A stretch of 64,000 bases of DNA, from assembly GCA_963555705.1 (NCBI GenBank), contig OY743181.1, positions 26,850,513 to 26,914,512 on the forward strand, read 5' to 3'. This DNA comes from Ligustrum vulgare. Lineage: Eukaryota > Streptophyta > Magnoliopsida > Lamiales > Oleaceae. The translations under genes were made by a program, and so were the position numbers. This document shows positions 36,665 through 48,604 of the stretch, in pieces; position 1 is the first letter of the stretch; each line of letters opens with the position of its first letter. Under the pieces are notes generated by a model, which saw nothing but the letters and a program-made list of their open reading frames with translations, made no database searches and had not been told where the DNA came from.

Positions 36665-37913
36665 TATTTATTTTTTAAGTGAAAAACGCGCATTTTTCAC
36701 TTACAAGGCAAAAATTTCGGAAAACACGGAAAACGTGATTTTCACGTTTTCCATTTCCTTTACAAATTTTGAAAACGTTTTCGAAATTTTTTTTCGAAAA
36801 CGGCTCAAGAGAACGCGTTTTCCGCGTTTTCGAAAATGGAAAACGGAAAACGGCTGGAAAACGCCAAAGAGAACGCAACCTAATTGTTTCCTGAAATGCT
36901 TAGCAAAAACGAAGTTGTGAAGACATCTTGAAATGCAGGCCATGGAAAATATTACTAGTATTCCTTTTGGAGACTAAATGTTGACAGCGGGGTTTTCAAA
37001 TACAAAATTATGACAAAACTATATCACCTAAAATTGTTAATTGTAAATCAAGCATTTTATTTTTGCTATTGGTTAATGAACTGAGTTTTGGATTCAAGAA
37101 AGACTAATCTAAGATTTTCCTTCTAAGGCAGTAATTGCCAATATTGGTAACCAGGGTTGCACGGATACGCATCACGTACAAGATACGGATACACTGACAC
37201 GTCATTTTTCAAAAAGTTAGGAAATGACACGTTGGGGAAATGCAATTTTATTATTTTTTAGTTTACTATTATTTTAATCTAATATACAAACAACATATTG
37301 TATACATGTTGCATCAAAATGAGAATATCAAGTAAAAACAAACTTGTAAGGCATAGTGTCTATGCAACCTAGTTGATCACTGATTAATCATCTTTTTGTA
37401 CATTTCGAAAATGTGGGAGGGTTTTGAAGGATCTAGATGATAAAACTGTTGACATAATGGGAACTATTTGATTTTGGTATCATAATTTATTCACTTATCA
37501 AATAAAGCAAGATATACCAAGATGCTTCCAGACAGTGTAAGGAGATATAGGCCCACAAGATTAGCATTTTTGTAATGATTTTCTAGGCAAATTGAAATGA
37601 GAGGAAACCTTATCTAAATTTCTAGTGATGGGAGTTGGTGGTAAGTTATGGAGGAGGTAGTGGCACAGGGTTGGTGTGGCAGATCAGAAGGTGGATAGTG
37701 GGTTTGGAATAGACAAAAGTGGAATGTGTTTAGTGAGAATAGAAGTTGTTGGCTGATTGGTTGGAGGAACATGTGCAGTGAGATTTGCAATGCTAGGAGG
37801 TGTCAAGGATGGGCTGGTTGGTTGGAATGCTGGTGAGCAAGAGGGACTGGATTTTCTGTTCACCCAAGCAGCCCCCTCCCTCCCCCTCCCTGTCGCCTTA
37901 CCTCATTCATCCA

Positions 37914-37963
<50 letters not shown>

Positions 37964-40900
37964 CCCCACACTCTGTGTTTCCTTGGTTATTTATCTTGGA
38001 AAGGTAATAGATTTGTATCTCAATGGTAAGGTCTTGAATTGTCAATGAAGTGGATAGAAAGTGCTCAATTTTACCTCTTCACTTTGCTGTATAATAACAT
38101 ATGTTTTTTGCAGATACAAACAATTTTGCAACAAGTTTCAATAAACAGGTATCCTTCTTTGACATGTAAACTTGCATATGGACTGTAGTTCTGGATTATT
38201 TCTAACTTCACAGTAGTACAGGACCTTAATTGGAGAGATAGGCTGGCCTTGCAACACGTCAAATCTTTATCTTCAATAGAGGCAAGTTTTTCTACGATGA
38301 CACTTTTGTAATGTGAAAAATTTCTACTTGCATTTAGCTTTTGAGAATCTTGTAGGTAATGGATGTCATTAAGGAAAACATGGACGATTTAGGGCCTCTG
38401 AGTCTTGAGTCTTTCAGAAAGAATAATTTGTCTAAGTCACGGAAACTTGTTGGCCAAGAAACTGTTGCCGAAACTAATGCATATTCTGATAAGGTCGAGA
38501 TTACTATCAGAATGTGGTTTACTTAATGCTTATGCATTCTATTATTACTTCTAATAAGATGCTGATTCTTTTTCTTCTTTTTTGTGATTTTTAAGTCAAC
38601 TGAAGCAGCTGGAAATGACGAAAAAGAAACCTCTAAAGGGAAGCAGGAAGATATTTTAGATGGTAACCATTTTTTGTAAAATCTGAGTTGTTTTGTAAGT
38701 TTTCAGTTAAATAGATGATTTCATTGGATTTCATATTTCCATGTGCAGAGGATCATTCTAGTTTTTCTGAGACGCCTGATACACTGTCCAGAAGGGTTAG
38801 CATGCTGATTGAATTTAAGTTTATTTAATGCTGTCAATGATAATTTACCCTTGCATGATTTAACATTTTATGGATGAGGATATGGCTTCTGCTTTTTTAC
38901 CCACAGAGAAATAAAAGCAACATCCTTAACTTGCATTTTCTATTTACAAATTGTCCTCTTTCAATTCATCTCCTGAACATTTTGATCTACATTTTAATCT
39001 GTTTAACTGCACTGCAGCACTTGAGAGAAAAAAGACGTGAAATACGTGCTGCCGACTTGGTAAAGCAAGATGACGAAGTAATTGTGAAGCTTGAAAATGC
39101 AGCAATTGAGTGTTCTAAGTCGGTTGACTCTGCAGTCCTGGGTAAGTACAGTATATGGAGGAAAGAAAATGAGAATGAAAATCCTGATTCAACTGTTCGC
39201 TTGATGCGAGATCAAATGATAATGGCAAGGGTGTATATAAGCCTTGCTAGAATTAAACACAAGACTGAATTGGCCAATGAGCTGCAGAACCGGCTCAAAG
39301 AAAGTCAGCGTGCTTTAGGAGAGGCAACTGTGGATTCTGATTTACAGACGAGGTATTGTTTAATGGGGATTTTATATGTTTGTATTCACCTATTTCCAAC
39401 TTGTTTTATTAGTTGACTTTTTCGGCACCTTTATATGTAAACGTTATGACAGTGCACCTGAGAAAATTAAAACTATGGGCCAAGTGCTTTCAAAAGCTAG
39501 AGAGCAATTGTATGACTGCAAGCTAGTCACTGGGAATCTAAGAGCCATGTTACAATTGGCCGATGAGCAAGTGCGGAGTCTGAAAAAGCAAAGCACATTC
39601 CTCAGCCAGCTAGCTGCAAAGACAATTCCAAATGGACTTCACTGTTTATCCATGCGCTTAACAATAGGCTACTACCTTCTTCCACCAGGAAAAAAGAAGT
39701 TCCCTAGAAGTGAGAATCTGGAAAATCCATACCTTTACCATTATGCCCTTTTCTCTGACAATGTTCTTGCTGCTTCAGTTGTTGTCAACTCAACCATCAT
39801 GAATGCTAAGGTTAGGAATTCAATCTGTCTTTGATATCTGAGAAATGTAAGTGTATATTAGACTGTGCTCTTAATTCAAATAGTAGCAGTGATTGTTTTA
39901 ATCAAAAAATCTTATCTGTTTCATTTTGTTTTGTTTTGTTTTGTCACATGTTATAGATCCATTTTTATGCTGGTGGCTTGAAAATGTCACGAATGTTTTG
40001 TCTTTTATGTTTTCACAGTCAAAAACAAATTCCAAATTGTGGAACTAATCAAAAAACAATGTTTTAGGAAGGCATGAATGTATTGATTCACACACAATTC
40101 GGATCCAATGCAAGATCTTTATTGGTAAGACTTGAGTAGTCATGCATGGAATGCTATCTTAGATTATGTGGTACATAGAAATTTCGGCTTTGGGGATCAA
40201 AATATATGAAGTAATACTATTTTGGACTTTGGGTTAACTCATCATACGCTGTAGGCAAATATGTATTTCATCCTTTCTGGGAAGGTGGATACTTGATAGG
40301 TCTATGTGCAATGATTGCAAGGTAATTAAGGTAAGTCTTGGTGAGAGCTTTACTATAGAACGAAGATTGATGGTGCTTGTTGTGATTATTTATTAGAAAT
40401 GGAAAAGAAGTGATAATAGGTTTGAGTCTGCACTACAAAATGGGGGAACGTGTAGGGTGAAATATTAGTGACATAGTATTAAGCTCTTACATATACTATG
40501 AAATTATGGACAGCGATGATTAATCATAGGTTAATCTGTAATTAAAAATAAAAAATCCGAGAATCTTTTTTTTTTTTTTAACTAACTAGGGAGACTTACT
40601 ATGGTAACATGTACCTACTTAGGAGATTAAAGGGAAGGTGTATAGAAAAGAGAGATTTGGGTATAGTAGTTATTGATTCGAAAAATAGGTTTATGGCTTG
40701 GTGCTCACAGGAGTAATCTGGTGGGTGTTAAAAGGAATTTCTACTAGATGTGTCTCAGTAAGGATATTTTCGATGGAGCAGTCAAAAGTGTGGCATGTAG
40801 TAGCAGCAGTAGAAAATTCTGTATCATTGTAGGATCATAGAGGTTTTTGCTTCAAGTCCTTATCTTTTTGCTTTATGATACATATCCAAGTTCAATGGAA

Positions 40901-43246
40901 CCTATAGATACTAAGTTATGTGGGAGGATGATGCTATAGTGAGGATCACATCCCAAAGACAGAGTCTTCTAGGTATTTAGCCCCTGTTTGGCCCCTTTAA
41001 ATTTTAACACATTTTTATCTCTTTTCTTTTCAACCACACATTTATCAATAAAAAAAATTTCACACATAAACTTAGGAAGATTCTCTACTTTTTAACCACA
41101 CATTCTCCTAGGAATCACTATTAATTTCAAAAAAATTCTTTTTAAACAACATCAAACGGGGGCTTAGACGTGCTATGTGTTTGGTAACTTGTTTATAAAA
41201 AAGTTTATAAACATCACATTTTTTCAAATCACTTTAAAACCACACATTTTACCTAGAAAACAAAATATTCTTTATTTTTAAACATTGGGCTTCCAAACAA
41301 AGGCTTGATTGTTAACAAGAAAATAGGACTTAAAGAGGGGTAATGCATTAAATTAGAGAAGATTGGATATGCCACAAAAGTGCAACACGAATTACACGTG
41401 GTTACAGATTTTAGCTTTTTAAGGTAAAATAACAAATTCTAAATTACAGGTTTAGAAGAATTATTTATTATGGCGATGAGTATTGGATTGTTAGAAGAAA
41501 TATTGTCATGTAAAATTAATAAATAAAAAATGATGATGTTAAGATGGATATGTAACTAAACTATAATAGATAAGATATGTGAATGTAAGTCAACAAGATG
41601 ATGTTACTGGTTGAAGGTAAATTTCTTGCAATCCCAATAAAGAGGTCAGAAGATGTAGAAGTACCCCCAGGCTAGGCCTCTGTTTGGTAAACATGTTAAA
41701 AAAAACATGTTTTTTAACATCCCAATTCTTCTAATCACTTTTTAATCACACATATTTTCTCTCTCCACTTTTCAACCACATGTTTTACCTAGAAAAACAT
41801 AAAAAAAAACAAGTTTTTAAACACAAAAAGTTTAACAAACAGAGCCACATGACCTGATGTACTTGTTAGGATCGAGATAGTGATGTCATGTACCTGACCC
41901 TAATTTTATTGAGAATGGGGGCTAGTGTTGTATTATTGGTATGGTCGTTAGAATGGCTCTTTCAATGTTAATTTGGTCAGACACATCAAACTCAATTTCT
42001 TTCTGCAGAAGCACTGATGCATGTATTTATCCTTGAAAAAAAAAAAATTGTAGATAACTGAATATGATACTTCTTTGAATTGCAGGAACCTGGAAAACAT
42101 GTTTTTCATCTGGTTACTGATAAGTTGAATTTTGGAGCAATGAATATGTGGTTTCTGTTGAATCCACCTGGAAAAGCGACCATCCACGTTGAAAATGTTG
42201 ATGAATTTAAATGGCTTAACTCATCCTATTGTCCTGTTTTACGTCAGTTGGAGTCAGCTGCTATGAAGGAGTACTATTTCAAGGCAGCTCATCCCACCAC
42301 ACTTGCTGCTGGTTCTTCTAACCTGAAGTACAGGAACCCAAAGTATCTTTCAATGCTCAACCACCTCAGGTTTTATCTCCCACAGGTTTATCCCAAGTTG
42401 GATAAAATCCTTTTTCTTGACGATGATATTGTAGTTCAGAAAGACTTGACAGGATTGTGGAAAGTGGATCTCAATGGAAAAGTTAACGGAGCAGTTGAAA
42501 CATGTGGTGAGAGCTTTCATCGTTTCGACAAATACCTGAACTTTTCAAATCCTCACATTGCTAAAAACTTTGATCCAAATGCGTGCGGGTGGGCATATGG
42601 AATGAACATATTTGATCTCAAGGAATGGAAAAAGAAAGATATAACTGGAATATACCACAAATGGCAGAACATGGTAAAGTTTCTTGCAAATTTTGCTTAT
42701 GGATTTATATAATCTGATGCATAAACCTATTGCATGAGAATTAATAACATCTTCAACTTCTGGGTGGTAGATGTTGACCAGTTTGCTTAGATGTCAATGT
42801 TATGCACCCTTACATAAGTTTACTAACAAGTGGCTTGTTTAGAATATGAATGCTATTATTATTTTGACTATGTTCATATTTTGACTCTTGTGACGCAAAC
42901 TTTCTGGTTTCTTGGTCCTTTCTGAGTTCCTTTCTTTGTTTTCATCTTCCCCTTTTGTTGTTTGTATTAGAATGAAGACAGGGTTCTGTGGAGCCTCGGG
43001 ACACTGCCGCCGGGGTTGATGACTTTCTATGGGCTTACACATCCACTTGAAAAGTCATGGCATGTGCTCGGTTTGGGTTACAATCCAAGTGTTGATCGGT
43101 CCGAAATTGACAATGCAGCTGTTGTACATTATAATGGGAACATGAAACCTTGGCTAGAGTTGGCAATGACGAAGTACAGACCGTATTGGACTAAGTATAT
43201 AAAGTTTGACCATCCATACATTCAGAGCTGCAAACTCGGGGAATAG
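34376..43246 (+). CDS. GAUT1: Galacturonosyltransferase 1 (GAUT1), 10 coding exons
   Basis: It encodes a Golgi glycosyltransferase that adds galacturonic acid from UDP-GalA to growing homogalacturonan (pectin). Exons by eye: 34,376-34,532; 38,114-38,148; 38,222-38,281; 38,356-38,493; 38,596-38,662; 38,749-38,795; 39,018-39,352; 39,453-39,810; 42,086-42,673; 42,971-43,246. Phases agree throughout, giving 687 codons (686 residues; Arabidopsis GAUT1 has 673). Residues 21-40 form the type II membrane anchor. A variable stem follows to about 168, then a conserved region beginning LREKRREIRA, where GAUT1 is known to be processed. The GT8 domain fills roughly residues 370-680, with the metal-binding DDD at 511-513 (FLDDDIVVQ) and HYNG at 648-651. 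The match to GAUT1 (SVDSAVLGKYSIW, FHLVTDKLNFGAMNMWFLLN) is far stronger than to GAUT4. In Arabidopsis GAUT1 works in a complex with GAUT7. All introns are GT-AG except intron 3, which appears to be GC-AG. The splice sites of exons 4 and 5 are the least certain. No disabling change was found. Confidence 0.93.
35719..36880. mobile_element. PIF/Harbinger-like non-autonomous element
   Basis: The ends are GGCTGCGTTCTCTTTG and CAAAGAGAACGCAACC, inverted repeats with one mismatch. TAA flanks them on both sides (35,716-35,718 and 36,881-36,883), matching the 3-bp TWA target of this superfamily. Long subterminal inverted sequences rich in ttttcgaaaa and gaaaacgcg can fold into a hairpin. The 1,162 bp include an expanded ATT microsatellite and carry no transposase. 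It lies in GAUT1 intron 1. Confidence 0.75.
36580..36665. repeat. (TTA)n microsatellite
   Basis: About 28 nearly perfect TTA units inside the PIF/Harbinger-like element. It is a likely length-variable marker. Confidence 0.95.
37912..37960. repeat. Compound (CA)n(GA)n microsatellite
   Basis: About ten CA units run directly into about fifteen AG units, 150 bp before GAUT1 exon 2. Frames across it are artefacts. Confidence 0.95.
40980..41163. mobile_element. Tourist-like MITE with TTA target duplication
   Basis: The 184-bp element begins GCCCCTGTTTGGC and ends CATCAAACGGGGGC. It is flanked by TTA on both sides (40,977-40,979 and 41,164-41,166). The ends and the 3-bp target fit PIF/Harbinger-derived Tourist MITEs. 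Confidence 0.7.
41675..41846. mobile_element. MITE with CTCTGTTTGGTAAAC ends
   Basis: The inverted ends are GGCCTCTGTTTGGTAAAC and GTTTAACAAACAGAGCC, with an interior of 'cacatttt..ctctc..cacttttcaaccacat' text. The same interior text recurs at 41,220, 55,710 and 58,900, so this is a local family. No clear target duplication was found. Confidence 0.6.
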
Positions 43247-43661
43247 CTGTATGATGAAATTAAGCTAGAGCCATGACAATTCTTAGTTGAGCATTTGGAA
43301 AGGTGACTGGCGATTTAACTTGACTGTCTAAACGAGACAATTTACTCATCTAAGGCAAGTCGCGTTGTCCATTTCCTGTTTTGCCATATCATTTTTTGTA
43401 TTCAATTTTATTCATTAAATTGTTCACTAATGAACTTTTCTACGATAGCTCATATATTCCTCTCTAGTAGCTCCTTTAAATGTTTGTGGAGCTTTATTCT
43501 GTTCGTTTGTATAGGTGAATACTTCTTGATTTTGAGGAATCAAAAGTTGACTTTATGTATACTTTGAGCAAGTGATTCTAGTAGTAGGTCTGAATTTGAA
43601 TATACTTGTCATTATCAACTAACTTTGCATATGCTTTTTCGAGAACAGTTTAAAATGCATA
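43247..43661 (+). other. 3' UTR and downstream of GAUT1
   Basis: T-rich sequence follows the stop codon. No strong AATAAA is visible. ttattcattaaattgttc near 43,405 and similar AT-rich elements could serve as polyadenylation signals. No other gene is seen. Confidence 0.4.
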
Positions 43662-44429
43662 CTAATATTTCGCTAGTGCAATGCACATATAGAGTAATAA
43701 TCTTGATAATATTTGTAACACGAATTATATATAATTAAAAAATATGATAAGATAAACAATAATTTATTAAAATCATGATTAAGATTATTTAAAGAATCAC
43801 ATCTAATTTATATTTTGGAAAACTTTTTTCAAGATTTTCCATCTTTACAACAAATTAATATTTTCAATTCACTATAATTTGTAACTTTAGAGACTTTTAC
43901 ATATAATTGTCTGCGGCTAAAAATTGACATTTTTAGATGAAGTTTTACATGCGAGAGTGATCGATTCTAATTTTTATTGGTAGTTATAGTTTATGACACA
44001 ATCAAAGGATATTGTCTTCGTCCAAGCTTGAAAATAAGTCTTGAATCTGAATGAGTTAATGTCATTCTTTGGATGAAAACTATTTGCCTTGCTTTATTTC
44101 CATAAATAACTTTGGCTTCCAAGACATGATTTGCAAGTCATTTATTTACTAGTCTCGTGTCATTACACAAACCAATGGAATGATCAATATTTCTGAATAG
44201 CTTAATAGGAATTCCAACTTTCACTAACGAGCACATTAGATCTTTTCATAGATGTCTTGTGTGATGTACACTAAGATCAACAATAGTTGCTTGCTCAAGA
44301 CACGATAAAATGTCAAATTTGTATAATAATTGATTAGGCATATATCTTGAATAAAAAACATGAAAGTGAACTTTAATAACACATTTAGATCAATTTGAAA
44401 GTGTTGCACCAACCTGATTTTCAACGACT

Positions 44430-45395
44430 TATGTTTTACTTAGATATTAGATCCTTATCTTCCGTCAATCTCATTACAGTATAGACATCACTTTGTTGAC
44501 TAACGTTTTGAGGTTTAACTTGAACATTGAATAAAACTTTCTTTTCAATCAAATACTCTATTTCAGTCCGATATGACTGTTCGTTAGTTGTCTAAAATTA
44601 TTTAAATAAATAATCATACATTTATATAATAAAGTGTGATATTACTTGATTATACAATTATAATAAACTTTTTTTGCAAGAATCTCACCTGTACCAATTC
44701 ATTTCTCAAATCTTTAGCAGTTTTGCCAATTAATTGATAAGATTCACGATCCCATAATAGAAATGAAGCACTACTAATACTATCAATAACCCTTAGTTGA
44801 ATCTCAAACCTAAATAATAAACCATAGATTTATCAAACACAACAATCTAATTATGTTATCAATAGAAAGTATAGCAACAAAAGCATATTGCGAAATATTG
44901 AACCTAGGACTTCCAGTCATCTCGAATCTGTCCCATTTTTCGCAATAAAAACAATTTCCTACATGATTAACATTCTTTAAACATCTTTTACAAGAATTAC
45001 TGTGAATATAAACAATTTATATATATATATATATATAGAAAAGATTTTTACAATATCATGTAAATTTATATACTAACTCTAAATCTTCAAGCACCACATC
45101 AATTAGTTTGCTTGTTTTGTCGAACGACTCATAGTACTTAGCATTATCTATTGCCACGAATTCCCCAATAACATTTACAAGGAAAGAATAAAATATCATA
45201 TATAAAGTATTAAAAAATATAAATTAAATAATATTTAACTCATACCAAATAATTTTGCTTCATCGATTTCATTTGCCCCCAATATTTCTCAAAACGATTT
45301 GAATGCAAAAATTTTGTTGGAATATTTTCATCATCAGCTGCTACAACATCGGTGTTTGTCATAAAACTCAGCTTGAACTTATGGTTGTCGTCTTA
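44430..45395 (-). pseudogene. RPA1-like (replication protein A large subunit-like) pseudogene
   Basis: Exon-like blocks in N-to-C order on the minus strand follow. 45,375-45,240: KFKLSFMTNTDVV. 45,185-45,075: an OB-fold block, FLVNVIGEFVAIDNA and KLIDVVLEDLE. 44,995-44,905: a zinc-ribbon block, SCKRCLKNVNHVGNCFYCEK, in which the last Cys position has changed to Trp. 44,815-44,690: FEIQLRVIDSISSASFLLWD, then RESYQLIGKTAKDL. 44,592-44,437: KVLFNVQVKPQN and YTVMRLTEDKDLI. RPA1 binds single-stranded DNA, and RPA-like genes are regular passengers of plant Helitrons. AT-rich gaps between blocks look like introns. No N-terminal region, Rep or helicase domain is seen. The zinc-ribbon damage and missing parts suggest a pseudogene. 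Confidence 0.7.
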
Positions 45396-45578
45396 TACTT
45401 TTATTTACAAAATCAAGTAGTTAAAATAATACTTATGCAAATCTTACAATTATCATGATATGTCAATCGAACAACGTTGAATGTCAATAAATCATACCGA
45501 AAATTTTGAACAATTTTTAAGATTAATATTATATTTTTTAATGTCATAAAAATATAATTTTATATTATAATAATCATT

Positions 45579-45967
45579 AAAATTTTACAAACAATATAAC
45601 TAATTCAAATTATAATAACTTCTTCAAATAATAAAAGTCAATTTATATATTTAGATAATAAATGTGTATTAATTTCAATAATTTTTATCAGTTATTATTA
45701 ATTTATCGAAAATGCAAATTTAATAATTTATTTAATGGCATATCATGTTTGATGTAATGATTGCATTTACAATAACTATAAAACTTTACAAACAATATAA
45801 CTAATTCAAATTATAATAGCTTCTTTGAATACTAAAAGCCAATTTATATAGTTAAATAATAAATGATTGTTAAATTCAATACGTTTTATCGGCTCTTATT
45901 AACTTCAAAATGAATTCAAATTTAATAGTTTATTTAATGTTATATTATGTTTGATGTAATATTATAA
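45579..45967. repeat. Tandem duplication, about 201-bp period
   Basis: Two adjacent AT-rich copies share ttacaaacaatataactaat, caatttatata and catgtttgatgtaat/tatgtttgatgtaat. They differ at many positions. Non-coding. Confidence 0.8.
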
Positions 45968-46437
45968 ATACTAGTATCCGCACCCGTGCGTTGCGCGGAA
46001 CAAAAGAAATTGAAAATATTAAATATTCAAAAACTAAATAAATAAATATATAACAAACATTTCAATTTAGGATGGATAATGATCAACGTTTTATTCCTAA
46101 AAATATTAAATTGAAAATAAATTGACAAAAATGTATGATAATTATATTTTGTAAAATTTGTATGAATATTTAAAAATAAAATAAAATTTGTATGAATATT
46201 TGTAAAATTTTATGAATATGTAAAATAAAATAAAATATATTATGGGAAAAGTACATAACTATATAACTAAAACTTTCACTTTTTAAACATAACAAACTTA
46301 AGATTTTTTTAAAAAAATCAGGTGCTAATTAATTAATTAATTAATACAATATTATAATAATTATAATGAGTTGTCAAACAAAGGCTAATATTAAATAATA
46401 AAATAAAAACAATACATAATCCACAACAACTTTATCC

Positions 46438-47695
46438 CAACCCAACCCCGTACTCACCCCACCCACCCACCCACCCACCCCGACCCTACCCCACCCCATA
46501 AAAAAAAATTTCCTTCTACTTTTTCACACTCACACTCACCCCCACCCCCAACACCACCTTACCCACCCCACCCCCCACTCCTCCCCAACCCAACCTCGCC
46601 CACCCACCCCGCCACCACTCACCCACCACAAGAATGATTTTACTTCTGTTTTTTTCTCATCTCAACCACCCACCCCACCCCACCCCACCCCAACCCAACC
46701 ATACCCCACCCACCCAATCACCCACCACTAGTCCCATCTCATCACACCTACCCACCCACCACGCCCACCCACCCCACTCCAAAAATAAGTTTTTTTTTTT
46801 TGAAATATTTTTTCACCCTTCCCCACCCCACCCCACCCGACCATACCCTACCCCACCTCACCAACAATGATTTTTTTCTACTACCTTTCTAACTCGCCCA
46901 GACCCTACCCTATCTTACCCCGCCACCTACTCCAACCCCACCCACCCCACCCAAAATTAATTTTTTTTCTTCTAATTTTCAACTCCCCCACCAGCCTCGC
47001 CCCAGACCCTACCCCAACCCACCTCATCCAAAATGATTTTTTTTACTACTTTTTCACGACTCGTCCAGACCTTGCCACGCCACCCATCCCCAATCCCACC
47101 TAAAATTAATTTTTTTCTCCTAATTTTCCAGACCCCTACCCACCCTCCCCGACCCTACCTCGCCACCCACCCTCACCCCCACCCCACCCCCATCCTACCC
47201 CACCCAAATATGATTTTTCTTCTATATTTTCACACCCACCCTAACAACCCCACCACACCCCACCCTAGCAACCCCGCCACAACCCACCCCACCAAAAAAT
47301 GATTTTTCTTCTATTTTTTCACACTTCACCTCAATCGCCCCATCCTATCCCACCACACCCTACCCCCATCCAAAAATGATTTTTCTTCTATTTTTTACAC
47401 CCCACCAAAAATGATTTTTCTTCTATTTTTTCACACTTCCCCCAACCACCCCACCCCATCCCACCGCACCGCACCCCGCCACCCACCATACCCCATCAAA
47501 AAAATATTTTTCTTCTACTTTTTCCAACCCCTAACTCGACCTCGACCCCACCCCACCCCACCCTACCCACCCCACTCCAAAAAAATTATTTTTTTCTACT
47601 TTTCCCCACCCCGACCCTACCTCACCACAAAAAAATGATTTCTTCTACTTTTTCTAGCCTCACCCAACCTCTACCCCACTATCCCCACCCCCAAA
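46438..47695. repeat. Left arm of mirrored array: CCCACC-rich minisatellite
   Basis: About fourteen units of roughly 60-110 bp. Each has an AT-rich box (atgatttttcttctattttt) followed by runs such as CCCCACCCCACCC. The plus strand is almost pure pyrimidine plus A. Pro/His-rich frames across it (for example 46,634-47,638) are products of the repeat, not genes. The boxes reappear reverse-complemented in the right arm. Confidence 0.9.
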
Positions 47696-48604
47696 GTCAC
47701 AATCAGTCACGTAAGTTGACACGAGATCACAGTTTAGGCACACAAGGTCACACAGAGTCACAATTACAAATTTAGTTGTAAAACCCCACCCCTCCAAAGT
47801 CACAGTTGGTCACACAAGGTCAAAGTTCGGTCACACAAAGTCGCAGTTTGGTCAAACGAGGTCACAGTTAGGTCACAGGAGGTCACTATTAGGTCAAACG
47901 AGGTCATGGTTAGATCACACGAGGTCACAGGTCGATCACATAAAGTCACGCTTCGTTCTTACAAAGTCACAGTTCGGTCACACATAGTTATATTTGACAC
48001 AATTGTAGATCACATCACGTCCTCGTCAAATGGTCACACCAAGTCACAGTTGGTCACAATCTATATAATTGGTCACAATGATCCATAATTGATTACATAT
48101 TATTTATTTATTGGTCATAGTTACCTAATAATTGGTCGTAATCATCAATAATTGATCACAATTTATTTATTGATTGATCAAAACTTACTTGTTTTCTTGA
48201 TCACATTCGCACTTATCATAAGTCGCACAAACTCACAATTAGTCAATATTTTGATCACATTTACCTATAATTGATCAAAATTATCATATAATTGGTACGT
48301 ATTATTTATTTATTGGTCATAATTTACACGTTTCCTCAATCACAATTAGTTAACATTTTTGTTACAATTACCTAATATTTGGTCACATTCCGTAATCTTA
48401 GTTTTCTTGGTCACATCCCCCATTTCTCACAAGTCACAATTAGCAAATATTTTGGTCACATTTACCTAATAATTGGTCACATCCAGTACTTGATCACACA
48501 AAGTCACGATTTGAACATACAAGGTCACAGTTCAATCAAAAAAAGTCTCAATTCGGTCATACAAGGTCATAGTTCAATCACTCGATGTCATAGTTCGGTC
48601 ACAT
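47696..48604. repeat. Left-centre of mirrored array: GGTCACAC/GTCACAG repeats
   Basis: Units of about 20-23 bp of the form ggtcacacaaagtcacagtt run from 47,740 to 48,000 and from 48,480 to 48,604. Between them a related ggtcacaatta-ttattta repeat fills the interval. Spacing and sequence vary, unlike CRISPR repeats. Confidence 0.85.

Larger units (their letters stand above)
34533..38113 (+). other. GAUT1 intron 1, 3.6 kb
   Basis: It separates the membrane-anchor exon from a 35-nt microexon. Donor G|GTTAGT, acceptor TTTTTTGCAG|AT. It contains a PIF/Harbinger-type element, an ATT microsatellite and a CA/AG microsatellite. Near 34,935-35,050 there is a short triplicated motif (gacaaatctgtgaaaatctt), and near 35,255-35,580 a motif with attgacta.tgaatggtaatgg that is repeated three times. 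The small frames within it are not genes. Confidence 0.8.
39811..42085 (+). other. GAUT1 intron 8, 2.3 kb
   Basis: It has donor AAG|GTTAGG and acceptor TTGCAG|GAA, and interrupts the GT8 domain just before its FHLVTDK core. It holds at least two MITE-like elements. A possible third MITE-like hairpin is at 41,167-41,320, with 'tgtttggtaac' and 'ccaaacaaagg' ends. No coding sequence is seen. Confidence 0.85.
43662..45970 (-). mobile_element. Decayed Helitron segment with RPA-like gene
   Basis: Its left edge, ctaatatttcgctagtgcaa, is a degenerate version of the Helitron 3' terminus seen at 45,971 (CTAG-TATCCGCACCCGTGCG). The CTAG is altered to CTAA on the plus strand, and an A precedes it. The interior holds an RPA1-like pseudogene on the minus strand and a 200-bp tandem duplication. 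The other end is not identified, because a second Helitron begins at 45,971. Confidence 0.5.

Noticed and set aside
37757..38048. Overlapping frames across the CA/GA microsatellite upstream of GAUT1 exon 2
   Set aside because: They are in intron 1, and the frames run through the microsatellite. They do not match GAUT1 sequence or splice into its frame.
38874..39017. Extra N-terminal residues in frame with GAUT1 exon 7
   Set aside because: This is intron 6 that happens to be open. The family sequence begins at HLREKRREI after CTGCAG at 39,017.
44995..45050. (AT)n run as an origin or regulatory site
   Set aside because: A short simple repeat between RPA-like exon remnants. Nothing else supports a function.
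47740..48604. Regular GTCAC-type repeats resembling a CRISPR array
   Set aside because: Repeats vary in sequence and spacing, with no unique spacers of constant length. The context is a plant Helitron and repeat array.
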